NCBI GenBank assembly: GCA_013399875.1
Contig: VXAZ01009688.1
Coordinates: 1,018,437 to 1,082,436, forward strand
Length of the DNA stretch: 64,000 bases
Origin: Gymnorhina tibicen
Lineage: Eukaryota > Chordata > Aves > Passeriformes > Artamidae
Direction of reading: 5' to 3'
The notes beneath the pieces were generated by a model, which saw only the letters and a program-made list of their open reading frames with translations, was not told the DNA's origin and made no database searches. Position numbers and translations under genes: made by a program. Below are positions 10,651 through 25,300 of the stretch, piece after piece. Each line of letters starts with the position of its first letter. Positions within the stretch are counted from its first letter, which is position 1.

Positions 10651-13600
10651 GTCGTTCCACTGGAACAGCTGCCAGCTCACCCACACCTACTGCCCAGACG
10701 CAGAACCATGTCCATGTTTGTGAATATGCGCTTTACAAAACAAAAAATGCTGTTACAGTTAACTGTACCCTCTCTCTCGATTCATCATTCCATATCTAAG
10801 GCAAAAAACCCCGCAGGCAGCAACCCTGGCCGGCGCCGGGAGTCAGCCAGGCTCCATCCCATAACCCTGAAGCTCCTTCCCATAACGCTATCCCATCAAC
10901 AGGAAAACCAGACACCTGGGAAAGCAACTGATTAATTTTCTAGAGGAGTTCAGCTGCTGGAAACCATAGAATGTAATTTCTCAGTCTGTTGTGACTCCTG
11001 AAATATCAACTGCTCTCTTAAGAGGGTTTAGTTGTAGAAACCCTGGAGCTCTGGATAGATCAATGGAAAACTGGTGCTAAGAATAAATATTAATCAGCAG
11101 GACCAACACTATGCGTGGTATCAGTACTGCACACAGAACATGCTGTCTCTGAGATGTAGGGACATGCATTTGGAAGTAATACACATTTGCAAAGATAACT
11201 CTTCTTGAAATTTGTAATTTCATTAAGATTTGTCCAGGGCTGTCGGTGATCAGACTTCTCCCTATGCCCTAGATGAACACAAAGACCCTGCCTGTGCAGG
11301 GCATGCCTGGCCCGGGAGCATCACCCAGCACCCATGGCACAGCTGGTCCGTGCCTCACCCACAGAGCAGCTCTGCCAACCAGCCGCCACCCCAAGAGCAG
11401 CAGAGCACAAAGTGTCTGTGCAGCACACCAAGACAATCTTATTACTGTTAACTGCCTATGAACCAAGAGCTTTCTCAAAAGAACACTGTCAATCCATTTG
11501 TAATAATCTCTACCTCCTCCAGAGCAAGGACATTTTAGTACTAATGGCAGATAAAGAAAACCAGAAAGATCCACAGTTTTGATATAAAACTTCCACAAAC
11601 TAATTTAATAGAACTTATTTTTTCTTTTTTTTTTTTTCATAATTGATTTTTTTCTGGGCAGTGATAAGGCTGAGTGAGCGTGGGACTGACCTGGTGTCCC
11701 AGAACCAAACAACTGCTCATCACCAGTTCTTCTGCAGCCCACAGGCTCCGAGCTGAGATCTGCACAGATCAGTGTCATAGAACTACTGGGGCTTCAACAT
11801 CACTTTGCAGTAAAGAGTTTCTATCAGCTTAATTTACTCCAGGTTTGGTCTAATTAGTGTATGTGCATGGATAATTACTATAAATTACACTAGTAGTACA
11901 CTCTTCCTTCCATGACACAAGTTTTGTGAGAGAAAAATTTGGTAGAAACTCTCTCTTCCACCTTTTAAAGTCAGCTGACTCCAGCAAATCTGCTCAGGTT
12001 ATCTCCCTACACCTCTGGCAGAAAATGAACTAGAACAGCAGTAATAGAATAAACCATGTTGGCATAATTGCTTTATAATTACCAGCTGTGTGGATATTAT
12101 TCTGAATTAACAGAAAGGGTTCTTTACAATTCAAAAGGAAAAGGCTGTGCAAAGTGCAGTTCTGGAACAGAGATAATTTAAGTACTTTGTCCATATCGAC
12201 AAGGCTTTGTAAAAGGAAGACTCAGCACAAACTGGGTCCCTGGGAAATGCTGATGACATATTACTGAATTTGAGATAATGGTCAATCTGTCCTGAAAAGA
12301 TGCTGGTAAATTAAATACTATAATGATCAATGCTTGTATAAGAATAGGGGTTACAATTCAATAGTCAATTTCCCTTGCAATACAATTTTCCATTATATTG
12401 ACAGTTCAGATTGAGGGGAGCTGCATGCCCTCCCACCAGGAGGTACACTGAGAACTGCTTTGACACTATGCCACAAACCAGATGAAATCATGTGAGGGCC
12501 TTATGCCTTCTCTCTCTCAAGATCTTACCAAATTCTCAGCACTGTTAATGCTCTCAGGCTTTCCCTCCTGTACAAGCTTTCCAATGTCTCTGTTCTGCAG
12601 CACACAGCCCAAAAAAAGGCCTCATGATTCTGCTTTTTGGTGCTGTTGAAGATTAAACAAAGCAGTTCCTTTAAAGGTATTTCACCCTTTTAAAACTCCT
12701 CCAGTAAAACCATGACCATATACCGGTCATTCACCAAGGAGATGGACTGTTGCTTTTAAACACTCAGGGCAGCTGGCATAAGCAAACAGCAGCTTTCAGA
12801 GCAAGCCTGCTGCAAGGGGGCAACTCCTCCTTCTTCCTCCTTTGACTGGAACTTCACAAGTGTGACTGAAAATTGTCGTGCTACTTAAAATAAACACATA
12901 CAGGGCAAAGTGAGACAGGGGAGCTCAGAGTGAGACTGCACAGCCCCGGAAGGGAGCTAATAGCACCTGAGGTGCCTGGGTTAATCACCTTCCCAGTGAC
13001 TGCACACCTGACTGGCAGCTAAAACTAACCATGAAAACATTCAGAAGTTGTTTTGCTTCCGTTTCCCACTGTGCTGAACACAAAACAGTCACACAGGCAG
13101 AAAATCTATGAGACTCATAGAAAGTCATAAGCTTTTAGTGTTTTCACGTTTGGAAACACCACTCATTAACAGCATCGTTAGCGCGTGGCAGGTGCAGGGA
13201 TGGGCACAGGGACTTGGCCAACCCCTCCATACTAGGTGGACAGATGGTCTCCAGCCTCAGGCAGGCAGAGGAGCAGAGACTCAAAATCTCTGATGACAGT
13301 TACAAGAGAGTTGGTTTGTTAGTAAGTAAGATCTCTAATTAACACCTTACAGGAAATAAAAATCATAGGGGAAAAAAAACCCCCACCATTCTTTGTGCCT
13401 GACCACGTCTGCAGAGTAACAGCTCCCCCAGGCCCCACTTCATTGGATCTGCATTAAAACACCTAAGCGCACATTTGAATAAACACACAGAATCCCTGGC
13501 AGGTACAATGAAGAGATATTTAAACATCACAGATTGCTATAGATTAAATGCTGTCAAAAGCCACAAGTCACCTCCCTGCATGCCACCTGCAGCACATGAC

Positions 13601-13849
13601 TCTTGAAACACATGGGTCAAGGTGGCACCAGCCCCACTGTCCCATGAGCAGTCAGTGCCCTGCTCCTCTGGATCTAACACAGTCATTGTATATGGCACAA
13701 CTCACCACAGGTCCCAAAGGAAACAAAAAAGTGTCATGAACTCCCCTGCCTCACCCACTTGGGTGATGTAATAAGCTCTTTATGACCTACAGCTGATTGA
13801 GAGTTAAGAGTCTGTTTTTCTAATGCTTTGCTTTTTAAAGGTTGTTGCT
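10651..13849 (-). other. TMCC1: TMCC1 intron, no feature recognised
   Basis: This is AT-rich unique sequence. It has a T-run near 11618-11638, TAATTA-type cores near 11850-11880 and no recognisable gene. GC content falls quickly after 10.65 kb, with a residual GC-rich patch near 10.83-10.86 kb. Confidence 0.7.
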
Positions 13850-13987
13850 GAATCACAGATCAGTTGGAAGGGACCTCTGGAGTTCACCTGGTCCAACCCC
13901 CTGCTTAGGCAGGGCCACTAAGAGCCAGCTGCCCAGGACCACGTTCAGAAAGCCTTTGACTATCTCCCAGACGAGAGGTTCCCCACC
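13850..13987 (-). mobile_element. CR1 LINE fragment (3' end, truncated)
   Basis: The plus strand shows the reverse complement of the CR1 3' region: AATCACAGA, GTTGGAAGGGACCTCTGGAG, GTCCAACCCCCTGCTTAGGC, then GCCCAGGACCACGTTCAGA. The element is on the minus strand with its 3' end at the left. It is about 140 bp long, diverged, and contains no reading frame. Confidence 0.9.
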
Positions 13988-14460
13988 CACATCCTACATT
14001 TGTGGATCTGTCTGTCTACTGCAACATTGCCACACATCTGATACCACCAACTCTATGGGTCACTATTTATTTCCAGTTGCATATTTATATGATTGCAAAT
14101 CCTGTGTAACAGCATATGTAAGGGAGAATATTTCTGTTCATTCATCTCTCAGTTAAATACAGACAGAAGATCTAAATACTGCTGCACTGAACCATCCCTA
14201 AAGACAACTGCCCACTCACATGTGGTTTCATTTACGAATCCACCTTCCACCTTCCCTCAGCAAGCGCTCAGGGCGCATACATGCTCCTGCTCTACAAAAC
14301 ATCTTCCTTGGCTTTACTGTCAGGAAAAAGAAAAAAGAAAAACAAAGAACAGGTCCAGTGATTCCTTGTGACACACTGCAGTTATCCTGCAAAACTGTAC
14401 TAACCAACTTCAGAAGCTGCAGCAGCTTTGCTTTTTAACAGGCTACAGCTACTCACCGAC

Positions 14461-14562
14461 AGAAACCTATGGTCATCCTTATGGTCAGAAACTTATGGTC
14501 AGCAACTGTTCTGAGCTGTCTCTAGCATGCTCCTAAATCTAAATCCAAATCCAAATCCAAAT
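14461..14562. repeat. Short tandem repeats: spaced TATGGTCA copies and (AAATCC)n
   Basis: Three copies of TATGGTCA occur at 14469, 14480 and 14494. They are followed at 14535-14562 by four to five copies of a six-base AAATCY unit. Both are seen directly; no function is assigned. Confidence 0.85.
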
Positions 14563-17500
14563 TAAACCTGGCTCAGGAAAGCACACAAACAGATGGACAG
14601 TTCAAGGAAGTCTTGCTGTGTGTTTTTCACAGCACAGCACAGCTCATTGTTTAGATTGTAATGGGGATTTCTGAAAGTTATACAGCCTTTGCCTATGGGC
14701 AATTAACCCTCAAAATGGTGGGAAGCCCTGATTATGGAAAAACAAAAAACAGTGAGAAAACAACAAAGAAAAATTATTACTCTGAAAAATATCCAAGAAA
14801 AAATTCCAGTACAATACCTTTGCCTGCTTCAGACAACAGCTTGAGCAGGGAACCAACACTGTAACACTAAGAGGAAATGGATTTACACCTTACTCACAGT
14901 AGTTAAACAGTCACGAGTGATGACTGCTGCAACATGAATGCACTGACGGTACATCTGCCAACGCAGAGCCCCATAGGCCTCACTCTGCAGAGAGGGGAGA
15001 CAGCAGGTCCCTGCCCTGGACAGAAGGGCTGTGGGCAATCACAAAGGAGCAACATTTCACACGTATGCATGCAGTTGGGCATTTCTCTTCTTTTGGGGCA
15101 TCCAAGCCAAGCAGCTCCCTGCCTAACCCTGTACTGGCACAGCCTGGGGACAGACAGGACAGCAGCTCCCTCTGGAGCCAAGGTGCGAGCTCACCGGGAA
15201 CCAAGTGATAAGGTGCTTGGGGATGTTCTTACTACCTTCCCAAATGTGGTTCACCATCATGCTCAAGCCACTCTGTACCAGCCAGACAGCAGAAACACCA
15301 CTGGAGGGAGAAGTGACCTGGGACTGCTTCACCTGGCACTGGTGCCAAGAGCAGCATCCCCCAAGCAATGGCACGAGACACACAAACAAACACTCAACCA
15401 CAACTTGGGATTTGGTAAAACTAGCTGCAGGGTGACTTGCCCATGGCCTTGTACCTAACTCAATATGAAACGGAGATGTAACTTCATGTGCCACATCAAG
15501 TGCCAGAAACAGTTTAGCTGTAAAGCAGCCAGCTGTCTTTTCCTCAGAGCTGTTAGCAGCAGAAATTCTTCCCAAAGCAGACCAGTATTCAGCTGCAGCC
15601 CTCTCTGGTGTCAGGAGCAATGATGGAAGATCCTGCTGCTGTACCATACTCACTGTACCAGAGGCAGCTTCTGTCACAAGCAACACTACACATTTCACAG
15701 GGGAGCTCCAGTGAATCCTTGTCAGTGCAGGCCAATTGCTGGTCACAGATGCTTCCCCCACAGCACCCTGCTGTCAGGGCAGGGGAGCTCAGTGGGCTCC
15801 ACATGGTCCCCCTGCCTGACTCTACCTGCCCAGGGCCCCCTGCCTCTCAGGGAGCAAATGTTTCACTTACTAACTGGTTAAGAGGTAGCTGAAGCTACAG
15901 AGCTGACCTCCACCTTTCCCACCTGTGGTTCAGACACATGCATCCCCTGACACCTACCAGCCCAGTGTGGTGGGCTGAGGCAAGGAACACTGCACAAGCT
16001 GTTCCCTCAAGCAGGACTGGGACGTGCAGGACCAGGCACCAGCTTGGCCCACAAGTACTTATTGACATCCCGGAGAGAGAAGGGACTGACACGATGCAGT
16101 GTAACATCTCCCTTAAGAGATTGTCTACAGTCCCTTTAATTCCTTTTAAAAACAGAATTGCTGCCAAAGACATCACCTTCTTGACCTCAAACTTCTGAAA
16201 TCTTAAGATATTTTCGAGCACAAAAAAAGTACGGCTTGATGGCCCAATTCAGTAATGGTTTCCTAAAGCTACAGACTAGTCAAGCAGAAAATCATCGGTG
16301 TTGACTGAATAAACAGGGCAACACTGAGGGTGAGGTAAGTCCAAGGGAATGGATACAACAATCTGATTGGAAAAATAGGAAAGAACTGAATTATACACAA
16401 GAGCTCATAGGAGGTGATAAGGGATGACACAGCAAAAGATACGGCCAAAATAACATCCATGGATGTTTATTTAAGCCGCTCCTGATTTCTAATCAAGGGG
16501 GGAGTGCCAATCAGGCCAGAAGTTACAACAATAAGGATTGGAAATGAGGTAAAGCTGAGCAAAAGTTAAGTATAGGAACCAGCAGAAGAGGGTGGATTAA
16601 GAAACAAGTTTATACAAGCTTTTATGAGAAAGCGACTATGTAAAATGATGTGTGGTTTTTTTGTTTGGTTCTTTTTTTTTTTTAATCTCATCCTGTTTTC
16701 CCCAGTGTTTGAGTCACAGCTCATTACCTGAGAGACAAAATTTTTATTAACACTTCCCAGAAAGTAAAGCAGTTTTGGCTTTGGTTTTTTTATGCTTCAA
16801 GTTGCTCTCTGATGAATAGATATTATTATTGCATGTTATGTATTAATTTGTAAAGAACAGAGTTTAATTTTACAGTTGAGAAGCTAACTTTGACTTGCAA
16901 AGCATTGGAGCAAACTGGGTCTGAAGTCTGAAAGGACAAATGCCTCTGCGTGATCCTTCTGCACAGAACCGCCCTGTGGAAGAGCAAGGATTCTCCCTTT
17001 TTCGGGGGCTGCTTCTCTGCTGAGGTTTAACGTGCACACCCCCTCCAAGTGTTTCATCTAAAGGGCTCCAGCAACTGCACTTCTACACTTACTTCATTTC
17101 TTTATTTTTAGCTGTAGTATTTTCTGCAGGTACAACACAGAGTGTGACCATAACCAAAACTCCTCCTTGAAGTTTATCCAATCAACAGTTCCTACAAGAT
17201 TAAGTATTTCAAAGCAACAGGATTCATGCTTCCTGTGAATATATTGCTTTGTCATTCCCATAGAGCATTTCTTGACATACTGTTTCCTTATTTGAAGCCT
17301 TTCTAGTACAACATACACACAGTACCAGCTAAGATCACACTTGTCACAGGTATGCAGTATAGCTGCTTCAGACTCCTGCTTTGTTCAAAAGCAGCGTGTT
17401 TGCCCCAAGTGCTGCAGGTGCTCCTGCATTAGCACCAACTAAATCTCTAAGATTGCTCCAAGTGGCAAACTCAGCTTGTCAAGAACAAGAAGCACTGTGA

Positions 17501-18701
17501 GCAAGGGCAGTGCCTTCAGCCCATGAACATGCCCTCCTCAGGGCTGCTGGCACGTGGCCTAGCTGCCTTCGGAAACCTGGAAGAGAACACCGAGCAATGA
17601 GACATCAGAGAGGAAGATGCATTCAAGGGATGACGAACACCCAGCAGAGTCAGGCAACAAGGCACCAGAAATCCACAAGAAACGCTGAAGTAGGTAAATA
17701 CTGAAATCACTACGCTGCTTTCAGTATTCTTGCAAAAGCCAAGAATCCTCATTGAGAACTCCATTTAGAGACAGCCCTCAGTGCAGCATCTCCTTAACAC
17801 ATGGTGGAAAGCTGCTCAGGCTACCCTGACCTGGCCTACAGGGCACAGAACATGGTATCCTGTGCTCACTACTCCTCTCTTCAGCTCTCAAGAGGTGATG
17901 CAGTAGCCTGATGTTAAGTGCATCAAGATGCAAAGCACACAGATCTATCAACCTGGGATGTGGAACATCTGTAACCTCCCAGGCTTTCCTACTGCCCCAT
18001 ATCACCACAGCCTGTACCTCTGCAACTCAGCAACAGGCATTTCTCCTGAGAGCCACCTGTGTGTCACTTTTATTATGAAGACTAATGAATGCAGTGAGAC
18101 AAAGTACACATACAGAAGATATTCTTTTCCTTTGGAAAAATCTGTGAGTTAACTAAATAAATGCATTAGACATACGTGTTTCAAACACAACAGGAATACT
18201 ATGCAACCTCTCAACCATGTCTTCTGCAGACTGTAACAGACCCCAGGTAAACCTTCAGCTGTGGCAAAAAACCAGTTTGGATCCCAGATTTCTTTTTTCT
18301 TCAAACACTGGACCACAGTGCATGGGAGAGCTAACTGCAACAATTCAAAGAGAAATAGCTTCTATTTTGCGTTGCAGATCAGAGCATCAAAGACCTTACT
18401 GTCTCTCTTCAGTATTTAATAAATGGGGGAGGAGGGGAAGATACCGTTTACTGTTAACTCAGACTGAAAAAGGGCAGTGCTGAGCTACACAGCTCAATGA
18501 AACTGAGGAAAAATACTTAATTTCTGAAGGTCACTGGCTCTATGGGAAGCAGCACACTTACTCTTTTTTTACCTGGAGAAGAATATGGTTCTGCAGTTTG
18601 TTTACTACTTCCTGAACATACATTTTGCACAGCTAAAAGCAGCAAAACAAGAGGTCACATTAAAAAAGCTACCAATGCAAATACTTCTCTCTGACACTGG
18701 G

Positions 18702-18730
18702 CTGCATCTGCATCTGCTGCATCTGCATCT
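18702..18730. repeat. (CTGCAT)n short tandem repeat
   Basis: Four CTGCAT units are interrupted once by a CTG. The array is seen directly in the plus strand. Confidence 0.85.
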
Positions 18731-19129
18731 CCCCCACCTCTTTCATCACTCACTGTATCATACAAACCAAACCTCAAACCAACAAAAACAGAAAATCCCA
18801 AAAAGCAGCACCACATTTGATCTTGTTTATGGATTACAACACTCACTCCTCAGATAGGATCCTATTCATATTTTCCAGCTTCAAAAGCAAAGAAAAGCTG
18901 TATTAAAAAAAACAACCACTGAAATTCAACAGCAGCGCCCTGAGGAAAAACGCAGTGCTTCCAAGGCTAATGCACAAAACGAGGTCAAGTTCTACTGGAG
19001 ATTTAAATAAAACAGCCAAACATGACAGCTACAACTGTTCCAGTGATGCCCCACAACCTCCTCACCTTCGTGGGCTCGCAGAAGTCCCTTTCACAGCATA
19101 CACAGGTACAGCAGCACCACATAAACATC

Positions 19130-19310
19130 ACCGTGCAGCCATGGACAGCCCCGGCCCTGGCGCTGGGCACTGCCTGGGCAGCGCCACGGCCATCGGCCGG
19201 ACCGAGCGCTGGCCGTGCCGCCCGAGCGCCACTGCCGGACGAGCATGGCTGAGTGCCGGGCAAGGCTGAGCGCCGCTCCTCGGAGGGGAGCTCTGCTCCA
19301 GGCTCGGAGC
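19130..19310. promoter_or_regulatory. Weak CpG-rich patch
   Basis: About 180 bases are clearly richer in C+G and CpG than the flanks (for example GCGCTGGGCACTGCC and GGCCGGACCGAGCGCTGGCC). No exon or splice junction could be assigned. It may be a minor promoter or an orphan CpG island, or simply local base composition. Confidence 0.35.
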
Positions 19311-22300
19311 AGGACCAAGACGCGGCATTTAAAGCTACAGGGCTTCCCAGGCACTGTGCAACGCCTGACACTATTTTTAAAACCGTACCTTCGAGCCAGA
19401 AAAACAGTTCAGGGTAACAGACAACCAAATCAGGAGCAGATCAATAGAGTCAAAGTGACACAGTTGTTCCTCAGCGACACAGCGTAACAGACCTGGGAGC
19501 AAAGGTCAAGCGGAATTGACACTGGCGATTCAAAGATGCACAGCAGGACATAAATCCACCTATAAACTATAAGCTCCAATTACAGCAGTGCTGAAACACT
19601 GCTATTTAATATTTCCTGAACAAAATTTTCAGAATATTAGGGTGATCTCCTGGAAGCCTGAAGCTCTAATTAGGAAGTAATTGTCACAGAAAGACTCCAG
19701 TACACAACAGAACCACCACAGCTTTGTAACCACAGCCGACTCTGGGGCAAGAAGAAACCTCAGCACCTCTTATCCCCTACAGTCAACTTCTTTGTCAAAG
19801 AAAATGTGTTTTACTATCCTATTTGGAAGAGGTAAAGCAAAGGCTCATCACCCTGTTTGACAGCTCTGACCCATAGCACCTTACGCTACCTAGCCCCACT
19901 CCTTCAGACTCATTTATAAAAAGCTACCCTCACCCCATGGCTACTTCTCCCCTTGCTCTTCTTTGTCTCACTGATATTCCCTGTTTGTAGCAAATATTAT
20001 CACTCATCTGGGAGAGAGACAAGATGATCCAAAGACAAGCCATATATAATCTGAGTTTGGGATCTTCAGAACCATTATAATTCAGAGTATGCAAAGTGCT
20101 CCCAAGGCTGAAATACCAGGAACTGCCAGACCTGACAGGAATGGAGTAGCCTTTTAGGAGTTCCCTGCTGCATGAATCCTGCAGCATGTCTGCCACCAGC
20201 ATGAATACAAGGACTGAACTTTCCCTTTTTAATTTATGCCTGTCCCTTTGAGGCAATGACTCTTTGAGGCTCTGACAGACATCGCAGTGCTAGGCTTTGG
20301 TAGGTTTGCGTTTTTCTTAAATAATTTTCTTCACTTGCAGTAATGCACAGGTACATGTGAAGAAATTCTGCACTGAAATGTTAATTCATGAAATATAAAC
20401 TCTAGCAATGTAACAGAGGAGAAACTCCTGACTGACTCAAAGTCACAGGTAATCTGGGCAAAATCCAGTTTTCATTAGGAAAAGAGAGAAGTAAGAGCAA
20501 TTAAAACCCAAAAATGTGTTTTGTAGGAACCAAAATTAGAGGAAGAACAGCTAAAAATCCATTGTCTCAAATGATATTGATATGTCAGGTGGCATTTCTG
20601 AAAAAGCATTATAATGGAATGGCAAGTGCATTGTACAGGCCATTTAGAACAGGAACCGAGAATGAAAACACTCCACAGAGCAGGAGAGGTAACATCTAAT
20701 TCATGAAGGAGACAAGCCATGTTGGTATGGAGATGTTAAATGATACAGCCCTAAAAGCATTTTTGTGGTCACTTCTGTGATGTCAGAGAACAGGACATGA
20801 AGGACAATGGATGAGGGAAAAGGCAAGAGGAAGGTGGATCTCGGAACAGTCTGTGGTGCAATTCTGAGACTGGCTCACCTGCAGTCCCCATCCCCCCCAT
20901 TGCTGACAGGTGCCTGGTGTAGACCTGGACCCTGCAGTGTGGAACTGACCGAGGGAGCAGGTACCAGCACCGCTGTCAGCAACGCCGCCCCCATCCCACT
21001 CTGTCCTGCTCTGCCACAGTCCCGGCTGCCTCAGAGCCGCACCTGTCAGCGAGTCTGCGCCTTGGGAAGAGCCCGGGAAGCAGCACCGCGGTCACCAAGG
21101 CCAAGATGAGCAAAGAACACGAATGAAAACAAAACTACCACAACTAACCATAATACCATGGATTCCAAACTGCAACATACTGCCGTGAAAACGACTGCAA
21201 ACCCCAGAAAGGACAGGAAATCTAATTCAACTGACATTTGCATTACTATTTCTCTGTGGCTGTTTTCAGGGTTAAATGGTAAAAGGGTCTCTAAAAATGT
21301 ATCAACTTATGGGAGTATTAGATAATGAGATTCTCTGACTCCAAGTGCACTAAAAAACAACACAAAATTCAAGCTGTAAAAAAGACTGTTAAACAGAAAT
21401 ATTGGTATTAGTCGCTGACCTGTACCAAATGAGAATCCCAGCCCACATCTGCCCCATCTTTGTGATCACCCACTCATCCAGGACACGCAGCAGAGTCTCA
21501 TCACAAACGCACTGACCCCATTGCACAACACTGCAGAGAGCGCCTGGCTTCATCCGCTGCACCCCAGAGCGACAGGGAGCAAGAACCAGGCCAAGAGGCA
21601 TCCACCCTGTTGCAAGAGTCTAGTGAGAAATCTCCACTAAAAAACCACTATCCAGGCTAAATGCAGAAACTGAATAATTTCTATTCTTGTACAAGTTCAG
21701 GGCACACACTGGATTTGGAATCACAATCTAACACAACAGCAAGAAATTTACAGGAAAAAAAAAAAAGAAAGAGTCACTTTTTCAAGGAGCTGTTTCACAT
21801 TCATATGGCAGATTTCCCTCTCAGAAAGAAGCATTTATACTGAGAAACCTCCAGATGCCCAAGACATTTTTTCTGTTAACAACAGCAGATCTGACTTAAT
21901 AGGGATGAGAGGGAAGGATGGTGAAATTGCTCCTGCAGAAAGAATGGCATTAGCCTTATTTACGAAGCAGTTTATGCTGGGTACAACCCAGTCTGATTCA
22001 CATGAATTTTACTACTATTCAGAGAGATCATTTCACCATATAAAGCAATAAACAAATCCATGAAAATCCATGAAAATATGCTCATTAGTCTACTTAATAT
22101 AATCAGAGAGCCTTCACAAGTTTTATTGCTACAGAGCAATAAAACCAAACCCAACCTACCAGGCTGAATTTCACCTCTATTAAGAGAACTCTGTCTCACT
22201 CATCCAAAAGGAACCCATGCTTTCCTCAATGAGTTCATATGGCAACAGAGCACGGGTGTCCCATGCTGTTAAAAGGAGACTTCTATACCCATGAAGAAAC

Positions 22301-25300
22301 AAAAACATCATAAAAAGAGCATCAACAGCTACTCTTCCATGCAAACAAAACTCAAACAGCTCTGTCACACTGCAGTCCAGCAGCAAGTCTGTGCAGGTCT
22401 CACTGTGGCAGGAACTCTGGCAGCTTTGCCACCCTCACCTCCCTTCTCCGACAGCCTAACACAGCAGAAGACAGTGGCCACTGCAGACGGAGCCAGATGA
22501 TGGCATCAAGCCTCAGCTACGTGGGGGAACACAGGCATTCCAAGTGCCTCAGCCAAGAATGAACTCTCCTAACTTGAGCCAGCACTGAGAAGGGCAGGGA
22601 AGGGATGGGGCACTAAGCACCCTTCTCTGCTACAGGTGTTCTCAATACGGGGGATGCAGCCAGGGGCAGCTTGTAGCTTGTTTACATTCTGGAGTATTTC
22701 TTTCCTGAAGTTACTCAGTAAAACTGGAAAGAGGACCAACTGAAGGGGTGAGGACAAATGAACTTTGATGAAGCGTAAAAATTTACAGAGATTAGAGGCT
22801 CATATGACCTCTGTAACAAGATGAGAACTCTTTCCAGGACCCCTTAAAACCAAAAGGCTTTGGGAAAAAATACAGCAGGGGCTAAATCCATTTACGTGGA
22901 AAAATCTGAATTCTGCCAAATATTAAGTAATGCAAAAATTAAATGAGAGAGTGAGAAACTAGCTGAAAATTCAAGTTCCAAGTTGTGATCATTCCCTTAC
23001 TGTGCTGTTCCCTAAAGTGGTGCTCAGACTGTGGAGAAAAGGTGACTTCCCTGCCCTCTCCCTCACCCACAATATTTCACATGGGGAATGACTCTTGAAT
23101 ACTGCAGGTGCACATCTGACTGATGGGAAGAGAAACCAGTGTTAGGGCTCCTCACAGCAACAACTGAACAGTACACCCAGTGTCAGGGAAATTGGGAAAA
23201 GAAGAACACAAAAAGAACTGTTAGGGGAAGACTAATCCCTGGCACTGAAACAGCAGAGGAGCCTAAAAGCGGGTTATAATTACCAGAAGGTAAGTGGGCC
23301 AGCACCATAGCAGGACACCTTTGATTTGGCTCCAAGTTGTCAAGAAGCACAAAGAGCAGAGGGCTCAGGACCGCTGCTGGGCACCACAGGACATGACCGG
23401 GCAGAGGGCAGCTGTCCCTGCACAGCCCCACAGCAGCACTAACCTGCTGGACCAAGCACCTGGGGGAATGTGGCATCACTGGCACTGCTGGCGCACCATG
23501 TGCCCTTCTCAGCGTTGCAAGGGATCTGGCACCCACAGTGCTGTGGGCGTGTTTAAGAGAAAAACTGGATTCACAGTTTGCTAGTTTGCGTGAAATACAC
23601 TTTATAATTTGTCCTGTCAGTTTAGGATGCTGCTATTACTAAAGCTTCATGGTTTGGACTTCTGAACTCCCTTCCTCCCTTTTGAGAGCACTATACACAC
23701 AGACCTTGGAATACAGGTACAACCGCTGCTCAGCACGGCAAGTGGGAAGAGCAGGCATGTGCTCATGGCCCACGTGCTGGTGCTGCAACCAAATCCCTAT
23801 CAGAGCTTATCCCGCCACAGCCTCTTGTGCAGCAAAAACTGGATCGCTCCATTTCATGCACAGCTACACAAAATCTGAGAGTACTCTAGGAGTGACAGCA
23901 GCAGAGCTCTGAATACAGCATGTGCAAAGCAGAACCCTCAGTAATCTGTGGCAAAGGAAATGTACAGTCTGTTTATTTAATCCAGTACTGAAACTAGTCA
24001 TTGATTAAGATCCTGGGTTTGGAATATCTGTTCGGATGCGGGTTTTACACTTGCACAGGTCCTGTTTCCTAGGGATTCAGATGGATGACCAAGAGGCCAA
24101 CCTGGTGGCTGCACACAGCGCTTCACCAAACGGAAAATGAGTTGGGAGTATCAGCCCCTTTCCCTCTCTCATTTTGGGCACAATCAAACTGCAAGACTCA
24201 CAAAATCAGGGTCTGCTTTGAACCTTCTGAATCAGGTTCTTCAAGGGAAGGATGACAAGTAAGACAGGAGAGCTGGAAAGCCAAGCAAATGGCATGAACC
24301 AAATTACAAGGAGGTAACATGCAAGCACATGGTATCAGGACATCTAATATCAGATCAGACATTGAGGCATCGTGTGACCAACATGACAGATGGGGAAAAA
24401 AATAAATCAGACTCAAGACTCATGCCCAAATGATTTCACCTCTTCTTCTGCATCAAATGCAGACAAAACCTATCAAAAACACCAGACCAAGCCAGGAGAC
24501 TTGCACAGGTGATGGGCTCTTCCAGTTCCATACACTGACAAAAATGCAGGGTAAACACACTCAAGTAAAACTGCATGTATAGAACAGGTCTAAGAATGGG
24601 GCTAGACTGAGCCAAATGCATCATCTTCCAGGTGCACAAGGGCTCCTGTGATACAGCTTCTGTCTCTTTACACATTTGGAATGTTTTGCACTTCCAAGTG
24701 TAGATATAAAGACCAAAAACTTTAAGTTAGTTACATCAGGGAAGAATTTCCACCTCTGACTGTCCTCAGAGGGGTGCCTGAAAAGCTCCCAAATCCTGAA
24801 CACTAATTACAAAAAGCCAGCTGAGAAATCTGCTTCTGTCACTGCATCATTCCCAACATTTTCAAGACTAAAATTTCAAACAAAGACTCTCTTCTAAATG
24901 TACAAATTAATCAGCCATTTACGTACGGGAGATGCAGCTTCAGCACTCCCCTCCAAGAGAAGGGGAATTACAAGTGCCAGAGGATGATGGAGCAGATGTT
25001 GCTAAGATGGAGAGTTGCCCACCGGAGCAGTGCAGTCCTGGGGGGACGCGGCACAGGGCTGCCCCATGCCCCACGAGGGCCAGACAGGGACCTGGCCATT
25101 CCCAGTGGGCAGGGTTGGAAGGGAATGTATATATGCACAACGACTAAAGGGAGTGTGTACACACAAGTGCATATATGAGGAGAAGGAAGAAAGTGGAGAA
25201 GCAAAGGAACAGTTGCTGACTGAAACCTTAAGACAGAAGTGCTTTCTTGGCAGCCAATACATTTTAATCAAGTATTACATCCAGCAGCTTATGCTGGGAT

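Larger units (their letters stand above)
13988..19129 (-). other. TMCC1: TMCC1 intron, mostly unique sequence
   Basis: Apart from the tandem repeats at 14.46-14.56 kb and a (CTGCAT)n block at 18702-18730, I see only unique sequence. A 212-codon minus-strand ORF at 15123-15761 starts with GTG, resembles no family I know and is discounted. An AT-rich stretch lies at 16.6-16.9 kb with a T-run near 16672-16684. Confidence 0.65.

Noticed and set aside
10017..10935. Several 85-195 codon ORFs on both strands across the 10.4 kb island
   Set aside because: Stop codons are rare in GC-rich DNA; frames overlap on both strands and pass through the N, so none is supported as coding.
11618..11638. T-run that could suggest an RNA polymerase III terminator or LINE tail
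   Set aside because: No tRNA-like A/B boxes or LINE body is visible next to it.
15123..15761. 212-codon minus-strand open frame
   Set aside because: It starts at GTG, has no recognisable domain, and has no credible splice context or composition shift; likely a chance ORF in an intron.
23290..23540. Possible CR1 internal region
   Set aside because: A few words look CR1-like but no extended match to a remembered consensus could be made.
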